A DNA stretch of 64,000 bases from Phallus indusiatus. Its lineage: Eukaryota > Basidiomycota > Agaricomycetes > Phallales > Phallaceae. The DNA lies in assembly GCA_027605045.1 (NCBI GenBank), contig JAQFWX010000036.1, forward strand, positions 62,001 through 126,000. Direction: 5' to 3'. Shown piece by piece: positions 1 to 11,231 of this stretch. Position 1 is the first letter of the stretch; each line of letters opens with the position of its first letter. The notes beneath the pieces are model-generated. The model did no database searches. It was not told where the DNA came from and saw nothing but the letters and a program-made list of their open reading frames with translations. A program made the translations under genes and the position numbers.

Positions 1-3000
1 GTCAAACCAAAAGAAGAAAAAAATCGACGTGTGTAAAGGGTGTCATGCGAGGGTGGGGAGATAAGAGCGGATCGAAATCGAAACGACGAGGAGAATACGA
101 ATGTTCATGCCAGAGAGTGAGAGTGAGAGAAAACGAAAACGGGAAAAGGTGGGGGAAGAGGATATAGAAGATTGTTATCGGAGGCTGACGCGAAGTGGGA
201 TGGCGCTCCAGACGTGGGAGAGACGGCGCTGGAATCTGCCAATATGTTCTGCGTATCTCATGTATGCCTCCTCTGGGAGATCGAGCATGCCTGTGAATGG
301 GCAGCATTCGATATCGTTTTCGACGGGTAGAACGGTTAATAAGTCTGCGACGCTGATGCGGGTGCGCGGGCTGGTGGGATCTGAGAGGAAAGTGCGCGAG
401 CCAAAATGTTGGAATGGGCAGACATCGATTGTGCGTTCATATGAATTGTGGTTTCGTGCGACTGTAATATTAGAAGAAAGTAAAAAAAGAAATGTTAGAA
501 CAAAAAGAATTAATAGAGTAATTAAGTGGCACTTGCGTTGTACGAGGACGACCTGCTGACGGACGAGGGCGACTGCAAGAGTACCGGAGTTCATGAGAGG
601 TGGTTTTGTTTGCAGCTAGGGAATATAGAGAGAAAAGGAACAGAAATAATATGGCTGAGGCTGGACAAGACTGGGGGATCAATTGGGCAAACTTTTGTAA
701 TGAGTAAAAACAAAATTGAAAGTGGGGGGTCTGGGTGTTTATATCAGGACGGGCTGGTAATTTTTTTTTGAGAAGAAAGAATACAATGGCGGGGGGCGAA
801 CACCCGTAACCCGTAAACAAAGGGTTGTGTCACACCCAACCAATTGACGGTGTATTGGTTATGCAACACATACACACGCCCACACACGTCCACACGTGAC
901 CGTCTCGGCTGTTTCTCTGCTACTCCGATCCGTCCTCGTCCTCCGATGCTGAGTGGGCCTGAAAGGACTGGCAGATATGACCATGGATGACCCTGCACTC
1001 TCTCTATCCCTTCGTGCGCTGATCTCTATTATGGCACACCCTTGTTTCTTGTCTCTTCTTAACCCCACACCCGTGCTCAGAACGACCCGCACATAGACGG
1101 ACTACCACATATGTAATCAGATCCAGCACCCAAACCAGCACTACTTACCAGAACAACCCTTTCCACTCCGCCGCGTGTTTCCTGTTGGCTCCTAACGCAA
1201 ATACTTACTGGTGAACAACCTGAGAACAACCTGCGCCTGGCTGCCTGATTCTCTGACTCCAGGTTTCAGATGCGTTTTCTCCTTCCTTTTCCGTCGTCTT
1301 ATCATATCATTATATCATCAAACTGGCAGCCTGCTTTATACTACTCGTAACCTTGCCGTTCTGCTCAATCAAACAATCATCGAATCAAAATCTCGACGTT
1401 TCCTTTTATTTCTTACTTCCCGGAACGTTGTTTTAATTATAGCATATTTTGAAACGGATCTAATGTTTTCTGAACCGAATAAGCACGTCCTCTTTTTCTA
1501 CCATGGCTGATTATAATCATCGCTTTTTGCGATATCGAAACCTACCGCGACCCACGCCGAAAATGCACTCCGTCCGACGGTAGTTTTTTTTGAATAAAAA
1601 AAACATGCCATTCTTTTTTTTATCCGCGAGCTTATCTCTTCCGTCCCAACCCCGCACGGACAGCGAAGACCAGGCTAAACAAATTACAAACAGCAAACAG
1701 CAGCAGCACAATGCCGTACTTTAGCCCCATGGCTATTCTTACAAAAGAAGGAAAAAATGGAATAACAAAACAAACAAACGAACACAGTCTCTGATAGCAA
1801 GCGGACGTGCTTCCTAATTTAGCTTCTCCTTGTTGTTCCCTCATCCTAAAACAATCATTTTTCGTTTCGCCATCCGCATCAAATTTTTATCCGTATCAGC
1901 TATCAAGACTACGACTCTCGACTAGGGAATTCATCAGTTTTAACCTATACCAACCTAACTGTTCCACCTTGTGCTCCAGTTCCGGTTGCTTTTCGGCTCG
2001 TGCCCTAGCTTAGCCAAACTTGCCCTCTACAGACCCTGTTCATGAAGGGAAGGGCCGATCCCTTTTTGTGTCAAAAAGTGCCAGACGGTGCGCTTTTTCT
2101 GAATATAAAATGTATGGACCAAGTGAGTCATAAGTGTGGTTTTTGGGTTGGCTTTCTTCATTTTTTTCACATTTCATTTTCATTATTCCGGTAATCACGT
2201 ATATGGTATTACCGCTTATGGTTACCCTCTCACTCTCGAACTTTTGGTCTTGACCTTTTTGCATATTGCGACCGGGTATCAATTTCTGTATCCAATCATC
2301 CTGATCTTTCCGTTATGGATAGCTGAATAGGCATCTCTATTATTGATTGTTTATTAACTTTGGGGCGAATGGGGCCCAGTTGCATTTGGTTGAGCGGCTC
2401 CCTGTACGCAGCTTGTATTCCCTTTTACTCTTTTTAATTTCATAAAGGGATACCCTAATTGTTCGCGGTATCTTTTATCTTTTCTTATCTTGGGTTCTGG
2501 CTGGCATTAATTGCTTGCGTGCACTGAGAAGTGCGGGTGTCATTCATGTTATAAATGAAGAACAACGGCGAGCTTCTAGCACTGAGCACGTACATAATAC
2601 TACTTTGCGTAGTACATGTATATCTGTCGGTGCACACGCCTTTGGCATTGAGTCTCAAAGGCGTAAATGGGACAATGACAAAAAGAAAGGGACAGTTTTT
2701 TCACATATCGTCACGTTCTTGAATCCGAGGAATTTGACAAAACCAATTACTGAACGAGTTCTAGCCAGTTTGAATTTGACTTTCTTTGTGTGTGTGTGTG
2801 TGCATTGTACATCGGCGTTGGGCTTCTATTGCTTCGGAAATCTTTTGAGGCTACAATCGGTGTGTGATTCTACTTTTTTTTTGTCCTTTTTCTTTCGTGC
2901 TAGTGAACCAGTTTGTTTTGTTTGCCCCTTTCTTCCTTTGTCATAATTCAATTGGATTGAGCTGACAGATTCGGATTCGGGTTCGAGCTCGGATTCGGGT

Positions 3001-3400
3001 TCTGGAGCGCGGTCGGTGATGCATTGATGTGGTGGCACATGGCTTGCGTCGAACCAACTTGTAGCCGAAGCTCCCATTGAGCAGTTGAGCCGTCGAATGT
3101 GGATATTCATATATTTTTATAATTATGAAGCGTGCTCTTTTGAACCCGAGTTCGACTGTCCTCAACCTAAATTAAGGTATTTGTCAATGTACTTGAATGA
3201 AAGGGCCCAGGTACCCGACGCGGGCCTAAGAAAATTAAGAATCCCTTTCAAAGAAAATCATTACACATCTCATCATCAGTAATCTGGATTCTGGACTGAG
3301 TGCATGAAAAAAAAGTAAAGGAAAATACCCAATTACCCGATGCCCTTTCATAAATGCTTTGTTTGTTCCTAATCGAGTTCATTTTGATTTGACGTGGTCC
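1..3400. other. No supportable gene
   Basis: I see no gene I can defend here. The open frames are short, overlap on both strands and lack recognisable motifs. The minus strand at about 170-590 has a possible splice acceptor (a tattacag on the complement near 465) and an open stretch to about 175, so a terminal exon of an unknown gene cannot be excluded. Several T-rich and C/T-rich tracts (for example near 1587, 1612 and 2875) and a short GT run near 2787 are present. An imperfect ttcggg-type hexamer repeat lies near 2970-3003. Confidence 0.4.
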
Positions 3401-3405
3401 AAGTA

Positions 3406-3624
3406 TTAGTCGTACAAAGGTGAAGGACTTCGGACAGACGCGTGACGAAGTGACTTCATCGCGGCCTGCCGCTTCGCGTCACCGACAATGATCCATTCAC
3501 CAGCACCACCAAAACGAACTTTGAACGACAAATACGCGCAGGGCTTTTCTTTCGTACCGTCTTTCTTTTCCAAAATGTTATGAACGATTATATCTTCCGA
3601 TTCCGATTGACCAAAGGCTACCAC
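3406..3624 (-). pseudogene. Fragment X (unidentified conserved coding fragment)
   Basis: Open frame of 72 codons with no recognised domain. Its segment FGGAGEWIIVGDAKRQAAM is shared, with small changes, by pieces at 57690-57755 and 63915-63980 (plus strand) and a decayed piece at 15225-15310 (minus strand). Because the piece recurs and is always cut at different points, I call it a dispersed remnant of an unknown gene. Here it lies head-to-head with the Etp1/BRAP2-like fragment that follows, and the same pairing recurs near 15.3 kb. The function is unknown. Confidence 0.4.
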
Positions 3625-3744
3625 ACTACTTCTCCGAGTCCCGAGTCCGAATCCGATTCCTCATTGGCCCAAAACATCTATTTGAAAAACTACTCTCGCA
3701 CCGCCATTTAGCGACTTATATTCATCATTATACCGATTTCAATA

Positions 3745-4413
3745 ATCAAGGAAAGACGACGAACCATTGAGGTTCGGGAGTATTGTTATTGATTGGCTGG
3801 ATTCGGAAGAGCCTGAGCCTAGGAGTCTGATTTGAGAATGGAACAGGAGAATACTCAAGCTTCTGTTTCTAAACTTCAACGTAGGTTTTTGAATCTTATT
3901 TTTTCTCTTTAAGGATCTAATCCTACTTTCTCGTGGAGAAGAATAAACCTGTTGTAAGGAACGTAGATTAATCCAGGCCACCAACCCTCCAAAACGCATA
4001 TCCTCTCACAAGGAAGCACATTCTTCAACGATCATGACCGGAAAGAAGAAGAGGAAGAGGGGGAAAATGAGAACACCTACTCTTCTTCTACAAATGAATT
4101 TGAAAAGCCACTGAAATTAGATGCCGTTGTTAAAGTGGGGGATTCAAACGATGGAACGACTCTTGCTGTTCTTGCTGTGTCGTCATATATGACTTTTATT
4201 GCTCTTGCTTCGGAGAGTGTGGCGCATTTGAGGATGATTCGGTGACTAAACTCCGTTTTTCTTGGGTCTTTTGGGAACTAACGATCTGTTCTGTCCTTTT
4301 AGCGATTCGTCGCCAAATCGATCAATAGTGTTGCCCAAGCTCAGATCCCGGGACAACGCCGTTCTCTTCTCACAAGAATACAATGGCCGGTCGTTCAATG
4401 TCTTAGAGGTACG
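3745..4413 (+). pseudogene. Etp1/BRAP2-like N-terminal fragment 1
   Basis: N-terminal exons of a BRAP2/Etp1-type ubiquitin ligase (family order: RRM-like BRAP2 domain, RING, UBP zinc finger, coiled coil). The first block gives RFGSIVIDWLDSEEPEP, then a stop and a frame change near 3827. An acidic linker follows (4030-4090), then the domain core with LKLDAVVK, SYMTFIA and HLRMIR. An intron with gt..ttttag (about 4243-4301) joins DSSPNRSIVLPKLRSRD and SQEYNGRSFNVLE, which matches the conserved SPNRS..L.F and EYNGRPFN segments of the family. Compared with fragment 2, four or five residues are missing after SYMT. The RING and zinc-finger parts do not follow, so the gene is truncated. I expect no functional product. 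Confidence 0.6.
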
Positions 4414-4439
4414 TGCGTATATACGTAACAATCCGTGAA

Positions 4440-5280
4440 ATTCATCGGAATTGAATCAAGCGATGCCACATCTCTGGTTATATCCGTCTGGCCACCGCTC
4501 AGGGCAATTTACACGAGCCTAGTTGTCCTCCCATGATAGGTTTTGGTTGCTCTGCTTCATTCCAAAAGGCTCGTCACATCCTCCCGATCAGTCGTTCAGG
4601 TCTTTCCACCCAGAAACAGCACCCGGGACTAAATGAACTCCATTCTTCCGATTTGTTCCACTACACCTGCAGGGCCTTTCAATTGCGTTTTTGATGGTGA
4701 TGATAATAGGCGGCCCGCTCTTCTAGATGCCGCATTGAGTTGTGCTCTAGGTATAAAGATCCATGCGGTGACAACCTCTTCTACATTTCAACGTACCACA
4801 GCTACCAATCAATCCCAATATTCCTTTCAATACCTCCCGAACAAATTTGACAAACTGAATCGACCGACAGCACTGGCGCTGGGTGGACACACGTCGGAAG
4901 GGCCAAGGCCATAATCAGACGTGCATAACGCCTTTATCAATGCCAAGACGAGTACATACTTGTATTGCAATGTACGCAAAATAACTTAGAGGATAGTGGG
5001 CTGATTCAACTCGCAGAAGTCTCTTATTATGTGTTTGCACGGCTTTGGGCAATGGCTGAATATCTCAGATTCGTGAAACCAGGCGCGAGGCGAAATCATG
5101 CATCCAGCTCGATGAGAGAGTGAGACATGTGTCTGTCTTCGTGCAAGAACGCGAATGGAGTTCAGTTTTGTTGATCAATGCAGCGCATCTTGGATATCTG
5201 ATGTCGATCCAAAAGCCGTTCAGGCTAGGATGGTGGCATGAGCTGGTCGGCAGACTTTCTTGGTAATGTTTAAAGTTCAC
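4440..5280 (+). pseudogene. Relic of the Arp9-associated repeat
   Basis: Decayed sequence without a continuous frame. The block at 4940-5240 is recognisably homologous to 58730-58970 (plus strand) and to the complement of 19570-19800, the last of which lies at the end of an actin-related-protein-like relic. The shorter block near 4797 (gtaccacagctaccaatc) matches 58556. A 93-codon open frame at 4633-4914 shows no known domain. I regard the whole stretch as a partly deleted copy of the same duplicated segment, not a gene. Confidence 0.4.
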
Positions 5281-5487
5281 GGCGGCGTTGTAATCACGGG
5301 CTATGGAATACTCTTCCTACACAATGATTTAATTGACAAAATAAAACATACATGTATTGAGACAAAATTAAACGGAGAGGTAATTTCAGATGGGAAGAAA
5401 AACCAAATAAAGACAAATTCGGACTAGTCGAGAATGTGATTCCAGCGATTGTAAACACCTCGTAAAATCTGATGTTAGCGAAAAGTG

Positions 5488-8380
5488 TTACTTAGTCTCA
5501 TGAGCGTCGACTGATCCACCCCTTGCTTCATCGCCCCCTCCGTCCTTAACTTCAACATCCACTGCTTCATCATCCTCTGCTGTATGATAAGATATGGAGC
5601 TACCAGTATCTTGATCAGAATCTTGCAAAAAAGTGAGAAATTAATGCAGCAATTACGACTCAATTAGGCTCACCATTGGATACATCGCCTGATTCAACTT
5701 GAATAGGACATATCAAAGGCAGACCGCAAATACGAGCACCTTCATCGCTTTCTGGATCGATGCCCAGCACAGCATGAGCCTCCTGAATATACTCAAAATC
5801 TCTATAATCAATATTGAGCACACGGAGGGTTCGACGAATTTGAACTCTGAATGAGTTTGAGTCGAAACCGAAAGTCTCCATATCAGAATAATATAGTCTC
5901 TCGGACCCCGAACGATCAAGAGACCAGTATGTATCCAGCATTTCATCGCACACTGCTAGTTTCGAAATAAACAAGTATAACTCTTTATACCCGGAGGTTC
6001 CAACCGAACATCTGAGACTGGAAGGAATCTGGATGTGCCACGAGAATCCAGTAACTACATTGGCCGTATGTTTGGATAAAATCATCGATACAATGACACG
6101 ATAGTAGTGGAATTGGCATACCAACGCAAACATTACGAGCGCAATGATAACAAGACTCGTGCATTCCATCGGTTCTTGCAAGTAAGCAGCCAATTTGACT
6201 GACATATGCACAGGCCAATCGTTTCCAGGCAGCACCATTCGAATATCCAACATCACATTCAACCACCACTGTCTGGATATCGTCGATAGCCGAAATGCCT
6301 GCTGCATCTACAGGAATGCGAATCCTGAAAACATTCAGGTAATATTCAGTACCGCAACATGATGGGAAATGTGCTATACCTGAAATGTTCGCCACAATCA
6401 TCGACGGTCAATTTTGTATGCAGTATTTTATCACGAACAAACCAATCCAATGGTGATGATTCTTCGCATTGAATAAACCATAACATTGTTGTGTCCGAAG
6501 CGTCGAGTGTATCGTTGTGTCGATCGGCTAATAAAATATAACCAGTGTAGACAGAATATGTTGGTCCGGAGACGTCCTTCCATATATTGACACATATGAC
6601 ACGATAGAGATCCCATAAGAAAGAGGGGTCCAAGGAAACATTCGATCTTGGGAACAAACGCAGCATATTTACTCTTTCCATAATCTTGTTCGACTCTGGA
6701 GATATACCGTTAATACGTACCACCGTCCACTGAGTAGCAGGAACAACTTGTAGGATATTCGGCGACCATTCCTGATTTTGAAAAATGAATTCATAATAAT
6801 AAATTTTCATGTGTTTAGAGATGAAAAAAATGAACTAACAAATACGACAAGCACGCGTCCGTCTAGAACATTCACATAAGCAGAGGCAAGATATCCATCC
6901 TCACGGCCTTTGAAACCGATAAAATCGCGAAAGAATCTCAGATGCCGCCAAGATATAATGGCGTGGCGAGATATACCCTTTGCCACGTAGTCACAGCCTT
7001 CCTGTAAGCGTAAGGCAAACGGTAAGATACAAACAATTGGCGGAATCGTGGTCGGTTCAAGCTCACAAAATAAGACAAATCCTGAGATGTATTTGAAGAA
7101 GAAATTTCATCAAATATTGTGGCTACTCACTGCATGGCGCAAATCCATGTACCGACCCAATGTATCGTTGAATCTTGAACTAGATTGTTCAAACGGAATA
7201 CACCATGCTATATACATACAATAGTAAGTTTTAATTTTCATCCGTGAAGTGACATGAACGAACGGTTGTGAAAGACAAGGCCAGGGCTTTCTTTTGATGT
7301 GATTGTGCCGAATAGCTGCAACACATTTGGATGGCTTGCATGAAGAATGAGCTACAGTTTATAACTATTTCGCAAGAGACGAGTGTATTACCGAAATCGC
7401 GAATATAACTCCTTTTCTGCTTTGAATCTCTGTTGAAAGAATAAGAATAGATCGACAAAGTGGCAGTATTTTGTGACACGCACGGAATCAGCATCGTGGC
7501 CTTTGTAGACACGAACCATCCGTGTCTGACTCTCTTGTTTCCATCGGACCTCCCAGTGTTCAACTTCAACTTGTCCATTCGAGATATTCTTGAGCGCGTA
7601 TAAATCGCCCGGTCTGATTCTTTCGAACTGGCCACTTTCAGAAGAATTCAAAACACGAACGAGCAATCCGACTTACCCCAGAGTCCATGTTGCCTTGGAG
7701 ACGTATGACACCCGTAAACTAGATATAGGACTGGAATGAAACCAAGATCTGCGTCAGTATATTCGTGCCCACCATAAGATTGATCCGACACTCGTCTATC
7801 TGACTTTGATAACGTGTCAATGAATCTTTTTCACGTGCAGCTGCGAAATATTTCCGAAGGGGTTTCAGTTTAGATGATTTATTGAATGACTCGAGATCAT
7901 TTGAGATGGCTAGCAAGCATCTGTTTAAGTGGATTCAGGCTGGTAAGTTTCTTATATGAGCAGAATTGCATACCTGTAAAATTCTTCACAACCTTTCTCA
8001 AAGCTGTTGAATGAATCTGGCGCGGCTTCATAATCCTTTTCGGTTTCCTCATGAAGCAGTCGAAGAATATTCGTGACTTTGATTGTCAGAGTCTTGAAAT
8101 TGTCTCGGTTTTGTTTCATTTGCTTAATTTCTATCAGCATTCACGAGTCGAGATTCAATGACTGACTCACTTGGACAGGCTTTAGTAGAACCTTGACTAG
8201 TTCCGCTGCACCCTTTAGATATGGGAACGGTAGGAGACCCCCCACTACACTAGCTAATTCAGCAGCCCGGAAGGCGTTAGATACCCAGTCGGTTTCGCTC
8301 TGAGTAACAGATACTGCGGTTGAAGCTGATGCCTTATGTTCATTTTGGGGGATACGAGAGCTCTTCTTTTGAAAAACCAT
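5488..8380 (-). CDS. Array copy A: MLKL-NTD-like / pseudokinase-like protein
   Basis: Multi-exon gene read on the complement with the same 14-exon plan as copy B. Exon 1 (from ATG 8380) carries DWVSNAFRAAELASVVGG and PFPYLKGAAELVKVLLKP, the first helices of an MLKL/HeLo-like bundle. Exons 2-4 (about 8115-7690) complete the bundle. Exon 5 (about 7648-7507) has the kinase-like strand MVRVYKG, followed by HPNVLQLFGTITSKESPG. The micro-exon (DLSYF) lies near 7070. Exon 11 is about 6775-6387, exon 13 carries TYWSLDRSGSERL, and the last exon (5488-5621) is acidic and ends in HETK. I find no stop or frame break when the conserved splice sites are used. Exon 5 has an extra VE duplication (GQVEVEHWEV). 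Its closest relatives by eye are copies I and G, also on the minus strand. Product function unknown; membrane or cell-death activity is inferred from the N-terminus only. Confidence 0.75.
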
Positions 8381-8439
8381 ACCTGGAGATGGACCGTGTA
8401 TATGGGGTGAATCGATTCGTGCTGTTATTATTTATATAT

Positions 8440-8500
8440 GTCATATGTGCGCTTGTTCTATGCCTGTCAAGGAGAAGCTGCCTCTGGGAACCGCAACTAA
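8440..8500 (-). promoter_or_regulatory. Conserved family 5' element, copy A
   Basis: On the complement, about 65-120 nt upstream of the ATG, lies agaggcagcttctccttga followed by caggcatagaacaagcgcac. The same element precedes the other copies at a similar distance and is the best conserved non-coding sequence in the array. It is probably a core promoter or transcription start region; no TATA box was assigned. Confidence 0.5.
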
Positions 8501-8639
8501 CTGCACCGCCGCATCAAATACGCATATGCCCCCATTGACTGTACGAAGGAGCGACGCGCAACGAAGGCAGTCAAGTTGGTAAAGACCTCGAGTGTTGTGT
8601 CATTCTATAGCATATCCATTAGCAAACAGCCTACACTCT

Positions 8640-8995
8640 CAGACCGAACGTACCGCCGTATTCTTCATTCAAAGCTCGGACTCGGAGGAAGCTCGCTGGA
8701 ACCAGGGTATCATTTCACGGGCGCCAGAATCCATCTTACTTTAGTACCCATCGCAGTAGACGTGATACGCGTTCGTCGTTCTTATCATTCTAGCCTAGTC
8801 TAGCTCGGCCGCGGCACCATAACGTCCTGAGCCTCTTTTTCGTTCTAACTTTCCCTTACGATCAATCTGACGCGTCAATTTCGCCATCGCTTGTAGTATC
8901 TGAGTCCTCGAATTGACCGTAGACACAATCGGCGTACTCAAGTCAAGCGGATTTCCTGCTGAGGCAGCATGATAGTGACAGTGTGAATCAATCAA
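8640..8995 (-). pseudogene. Relic Y (tail of an unidentified gene), copy 1
   Basis: Complement of 8800-8995 encodes STPIVSTVNSRTQILQAM then AKLTRQIDRKGKLERKRG. Homologous pieces lie at 21400-21720 (plus) and 50590-50930 (minus). The 21.6 kb copy continues RYGAEGWNDTNRHDRTQTP and ends in PPPTFE plus a stop, suggesting the C-terminus of a charged, probably disordered protein. I do not recognise the family. In all three places the piece sits upstream of an array copy or of an exon-1 relic, so it travels with the repeat unit. Confidence 0.4.
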
Positions 8996-8999
8996 TCAG

Positions 9000-9600
9000 T
9001 CAACAACACTGCCGTCCCCAATCGCGACATGGCTATTTATCTGAGGAAAAAAGGGACTATCCTACCGGCCTATGGGGGCTATAATTGCTACGCGGGCCTA
9101 TATAGTATTATGTAGGACTTTTTTCCTGATATTACTGTGTCTGGGTGAGTTTTGAACGTGAACGCTATAGTTTCAACTTATCTTCATTAGACTCGTCGTC
9201 TATCTGTCATTGGTCTCCGTGGGTCTCTGTTCTGTTTTTCGTAGGTCTGATCGTTAATCTTTGCTGCATTGGCTACTCGTTCGTATTTGTTCCATGAACA
9301 ATGGCCCTGTATTTGTTTTCGCCCTCAGTTTGCAAGCGGGTTTTAGCACTTTTTAACTTATCAATCTTTACACTCTGCGTTCCCGTTCGATCCAACTACA
9401 AGATTCGTGAGATGTTTTTGGATGTACTGGCTTTGCGAGAACGTTCCCAGTTGTCCCGGCCCAACCTTTATTTCGCTATCCCCGGAGATTTCTTCTGCAA
9501 TTGACAAGGATCTCTTAGAACGATATAATAATGTTTGTCAATGATACATGCTTTATTATTCAAAATACAATATATAAATCATAGTTTCCTACTAGTCTTC
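9000..9600. other. Intergenic, nothing recognised
   Basis: Neither strand shows a frame with family motifs. The 67-codon open frame at 9301-9504 has no homologous partner among the repeats of this window and no recognisable domain. Confidence 0.4.
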
Positions 9601-9629
9601 TTCTCACCCTTCACATTATTCTCGCTCTC

Positions 9630-10535
9630 GCTCATATGTAAAGATACACCAGCCGCCTCCTGCAACACTCCACACCGTCATTCTTATCGCCAGCAGTAGC
9701 AGTGAATATCTTCTCTTTCACGTCCAAATAAACTATCAAATCCCGCACCTGTTCCTCCAACTCACCAACTCTCATCTCAGTCTTTTTCCTCTCCACCTCA
9801 ACCATCTGCGCTTTCTCCATAAGCTTCTCACACCGCTTCTCGATCCTCGTTTTCTCGCGCTGCTATCCTGCAACCTGCTCTTCCTCTCTCTCTTTCAGCC
9901 GATTAATGTCATTTCTGTTAAGCTCCTTTCGAACCATCAACTCTTTCTCAAGCACGTTAATCTAATCCTGCGCGCGCGGATGTAAGCATATACTCCAAAT
10001 GGCTCTGCTGCTGTTCATAACAATCCCGCTGCGAATCCAACTGCGACGTAAACAGATACAATCATTCAATTCCAATCACTTTCATCTTTTCAGCATGCAT
10101 CGAATCCATAGACGTAGGACCTAACCTTGACCCATCCGCATCACTCCCGATCGTAGTCGTGGCGGTAGCATCTGTCATAGCAAAAGCAGAAGGCACGTCG
10201 ACAAGTTTCCCATCCGTCTGTTTTATTCTGAACCAACCAATGTACATCCCGTCGCCCGCGTAGCCCCAAACTCGCTGCGTTTCGAGTTCGAGAGAATACA
10301 AATGCATCGTCAGCTCGTATTGTGCGGGTGCATGGGCTCGACCGTATCGTCCACAGCCCACGTTCCCGCAGATCAGACGAATCCAGAAATTAGACGTCGA
10401 AGAGCAGTCAAAGCAGACGGATAGAGAAGGTCCATTTTGCGAGTCAACAGCGGTTTGACTATGACGTTGTGCTGTTGTTGTGCCATGTGCCGGAAGACGT
10501 GTTTGGGAATACTGACACACTGGCCTGGGACATCT
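9630..10535 (-). pseudogene. Etp1/BRAP2-like C-terminal half
   Basis: Read on the complement. The exon begins after an intron acceptor (attgcag, about 10530) in the second half of a RING finger (CRCPRPVCQYSQT). The UBP-type zinc finger follows: CFDCSSTSNFWI, LICGNVGCGRYGRAHA, YELTMHLYSLELETQRVW, with the Cys/His ligands visible. After about 10065 the frame meets several stops, but coiled-coil pieces remain (QLDSQRDCYEQQQSHLEYM; then at 9820-9640 VGELEEQVRDLIVYLDVKEK), as at the C-terminus of BRAP2/Etp1. In the family this region binds ubiquitin and oligomerises. The missing N-terminal half is represented by the separate fragments at 3.7, 15.4 and 62.5 kb. In-frame stops make this a pseudogene. 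Identification of the UBP finger is firm. Confidence 0.7.
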
Positions 10536-10714
10536 GCAATTCAATACACAAATCGAGTCAGCAGATCGATGAAAAGGAAAGTGTAATGGAATATGCTAAC
10601 CTGCTGTCTCCTCACTTGGCTAAGCATATACAATAGAAAGTATGCGAACACGATACGGTAACAAGTCCCGTAACGAACATGTCCACACGCTCAAGACAAA
10701 ACAATCAAACTGCC

Positions 10715-11080
10715 TTAGTCAAAATACTTGAGCTCTCTTGTTACCTTGCACAATGTCTGCTTATATCTTCCACATAATGGAGCAGTCACCGACTGAGCTT
10801 GACATTGCCGTAACATATCGTTACTCGTATAAGGTCGTCCGGTTCTTCTGAATGTTACCCCGGTTGTGGCTACAACTTGACTCATCTGGTGTACTCTTCC
10901 GGATACTGCAAACTGTAGACAATGCGGAGACGCACTCGCCTTCTGCGACAACGCGTTCAGTGGGGTAGAGAGTTTTGACGCAGAATAGGTTGAGATCAAT
11001 ATACGCCGGCGATTGAATGCAAGGGCAAGGGCGCATCTGGCAGATGCGGCAATGCGGCTACTTACTGAATTAGACAACAT
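10715..11080 (-). CDS. Hypothetical ORF with presequence-like N-terminus
   Basis: Open frame of 121 codons beginning MLSNSVSSRIAASARCALAL, followed by further Arg and Ser residues and almost no acidic residues, which resembles a mitochondrial targeting presequence. The remainder (to ELKYFD) shows no domain I recognise, and an intron may lie inside it. It is divergent from array copy B, about 150 bp away, and could be the first exon of a gene broken by the repeats or a chance frame. Confidence 0.25.
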   Translation of the reverse strand: MLSNSVSSRIAASARCALALAFNRRRILISTYSASKLSTPLNALSQKASASPHCLQFAVSGRVHQMSQVVATTGVTFRRTGRPYTSNDMLRQCQAQSVTAPLCGRYKQTLCKVTRELKYFD

Positions 11081-11104
11081 TTCTTAGCTGCTGCGTCGAG
11101 TCCT

Positions 11105-11225
11105 AGAGGCAATACAGGAAGCTTCCTGACAGGCATAGGAAAAGCGCGCATTCAAGCTATAAATATTGATGTAGTTCGATATATCACATAGTCGGTGCAG
11201 CACTTCGCGCTACATAATCTGTCTC
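11105..11225 (+). promoter_or_regulatory. Conserved family 5' region, copy B
   Basis: Contains agaggcaatacaggaagctt, tcctgacaggcatagg and aaaagcgcgcattcaagc about 80-125 nt before the ATG, followed by gtcggtgcagcacttcgcgc and aatctgtctccaaag next to the start. The same ordered blocks precede copies C and H and, in diverged form, A, D, E, F, G and I. Confidence 0.5.
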
Positions 11226-11231
11226 CAAAGT

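Noticed and set aside
101..594. Overlapping 152- and 139-codon frames on opposite strands
   Set aside because: No domain, low-complexity ends and no support from splice context beyond one possible acceptor.
2515..2946. 143-codon plus-strand frame
   Set aside because: Composition is driven by T-rich and GT-repeat tracts, with no motif or conserved copy.
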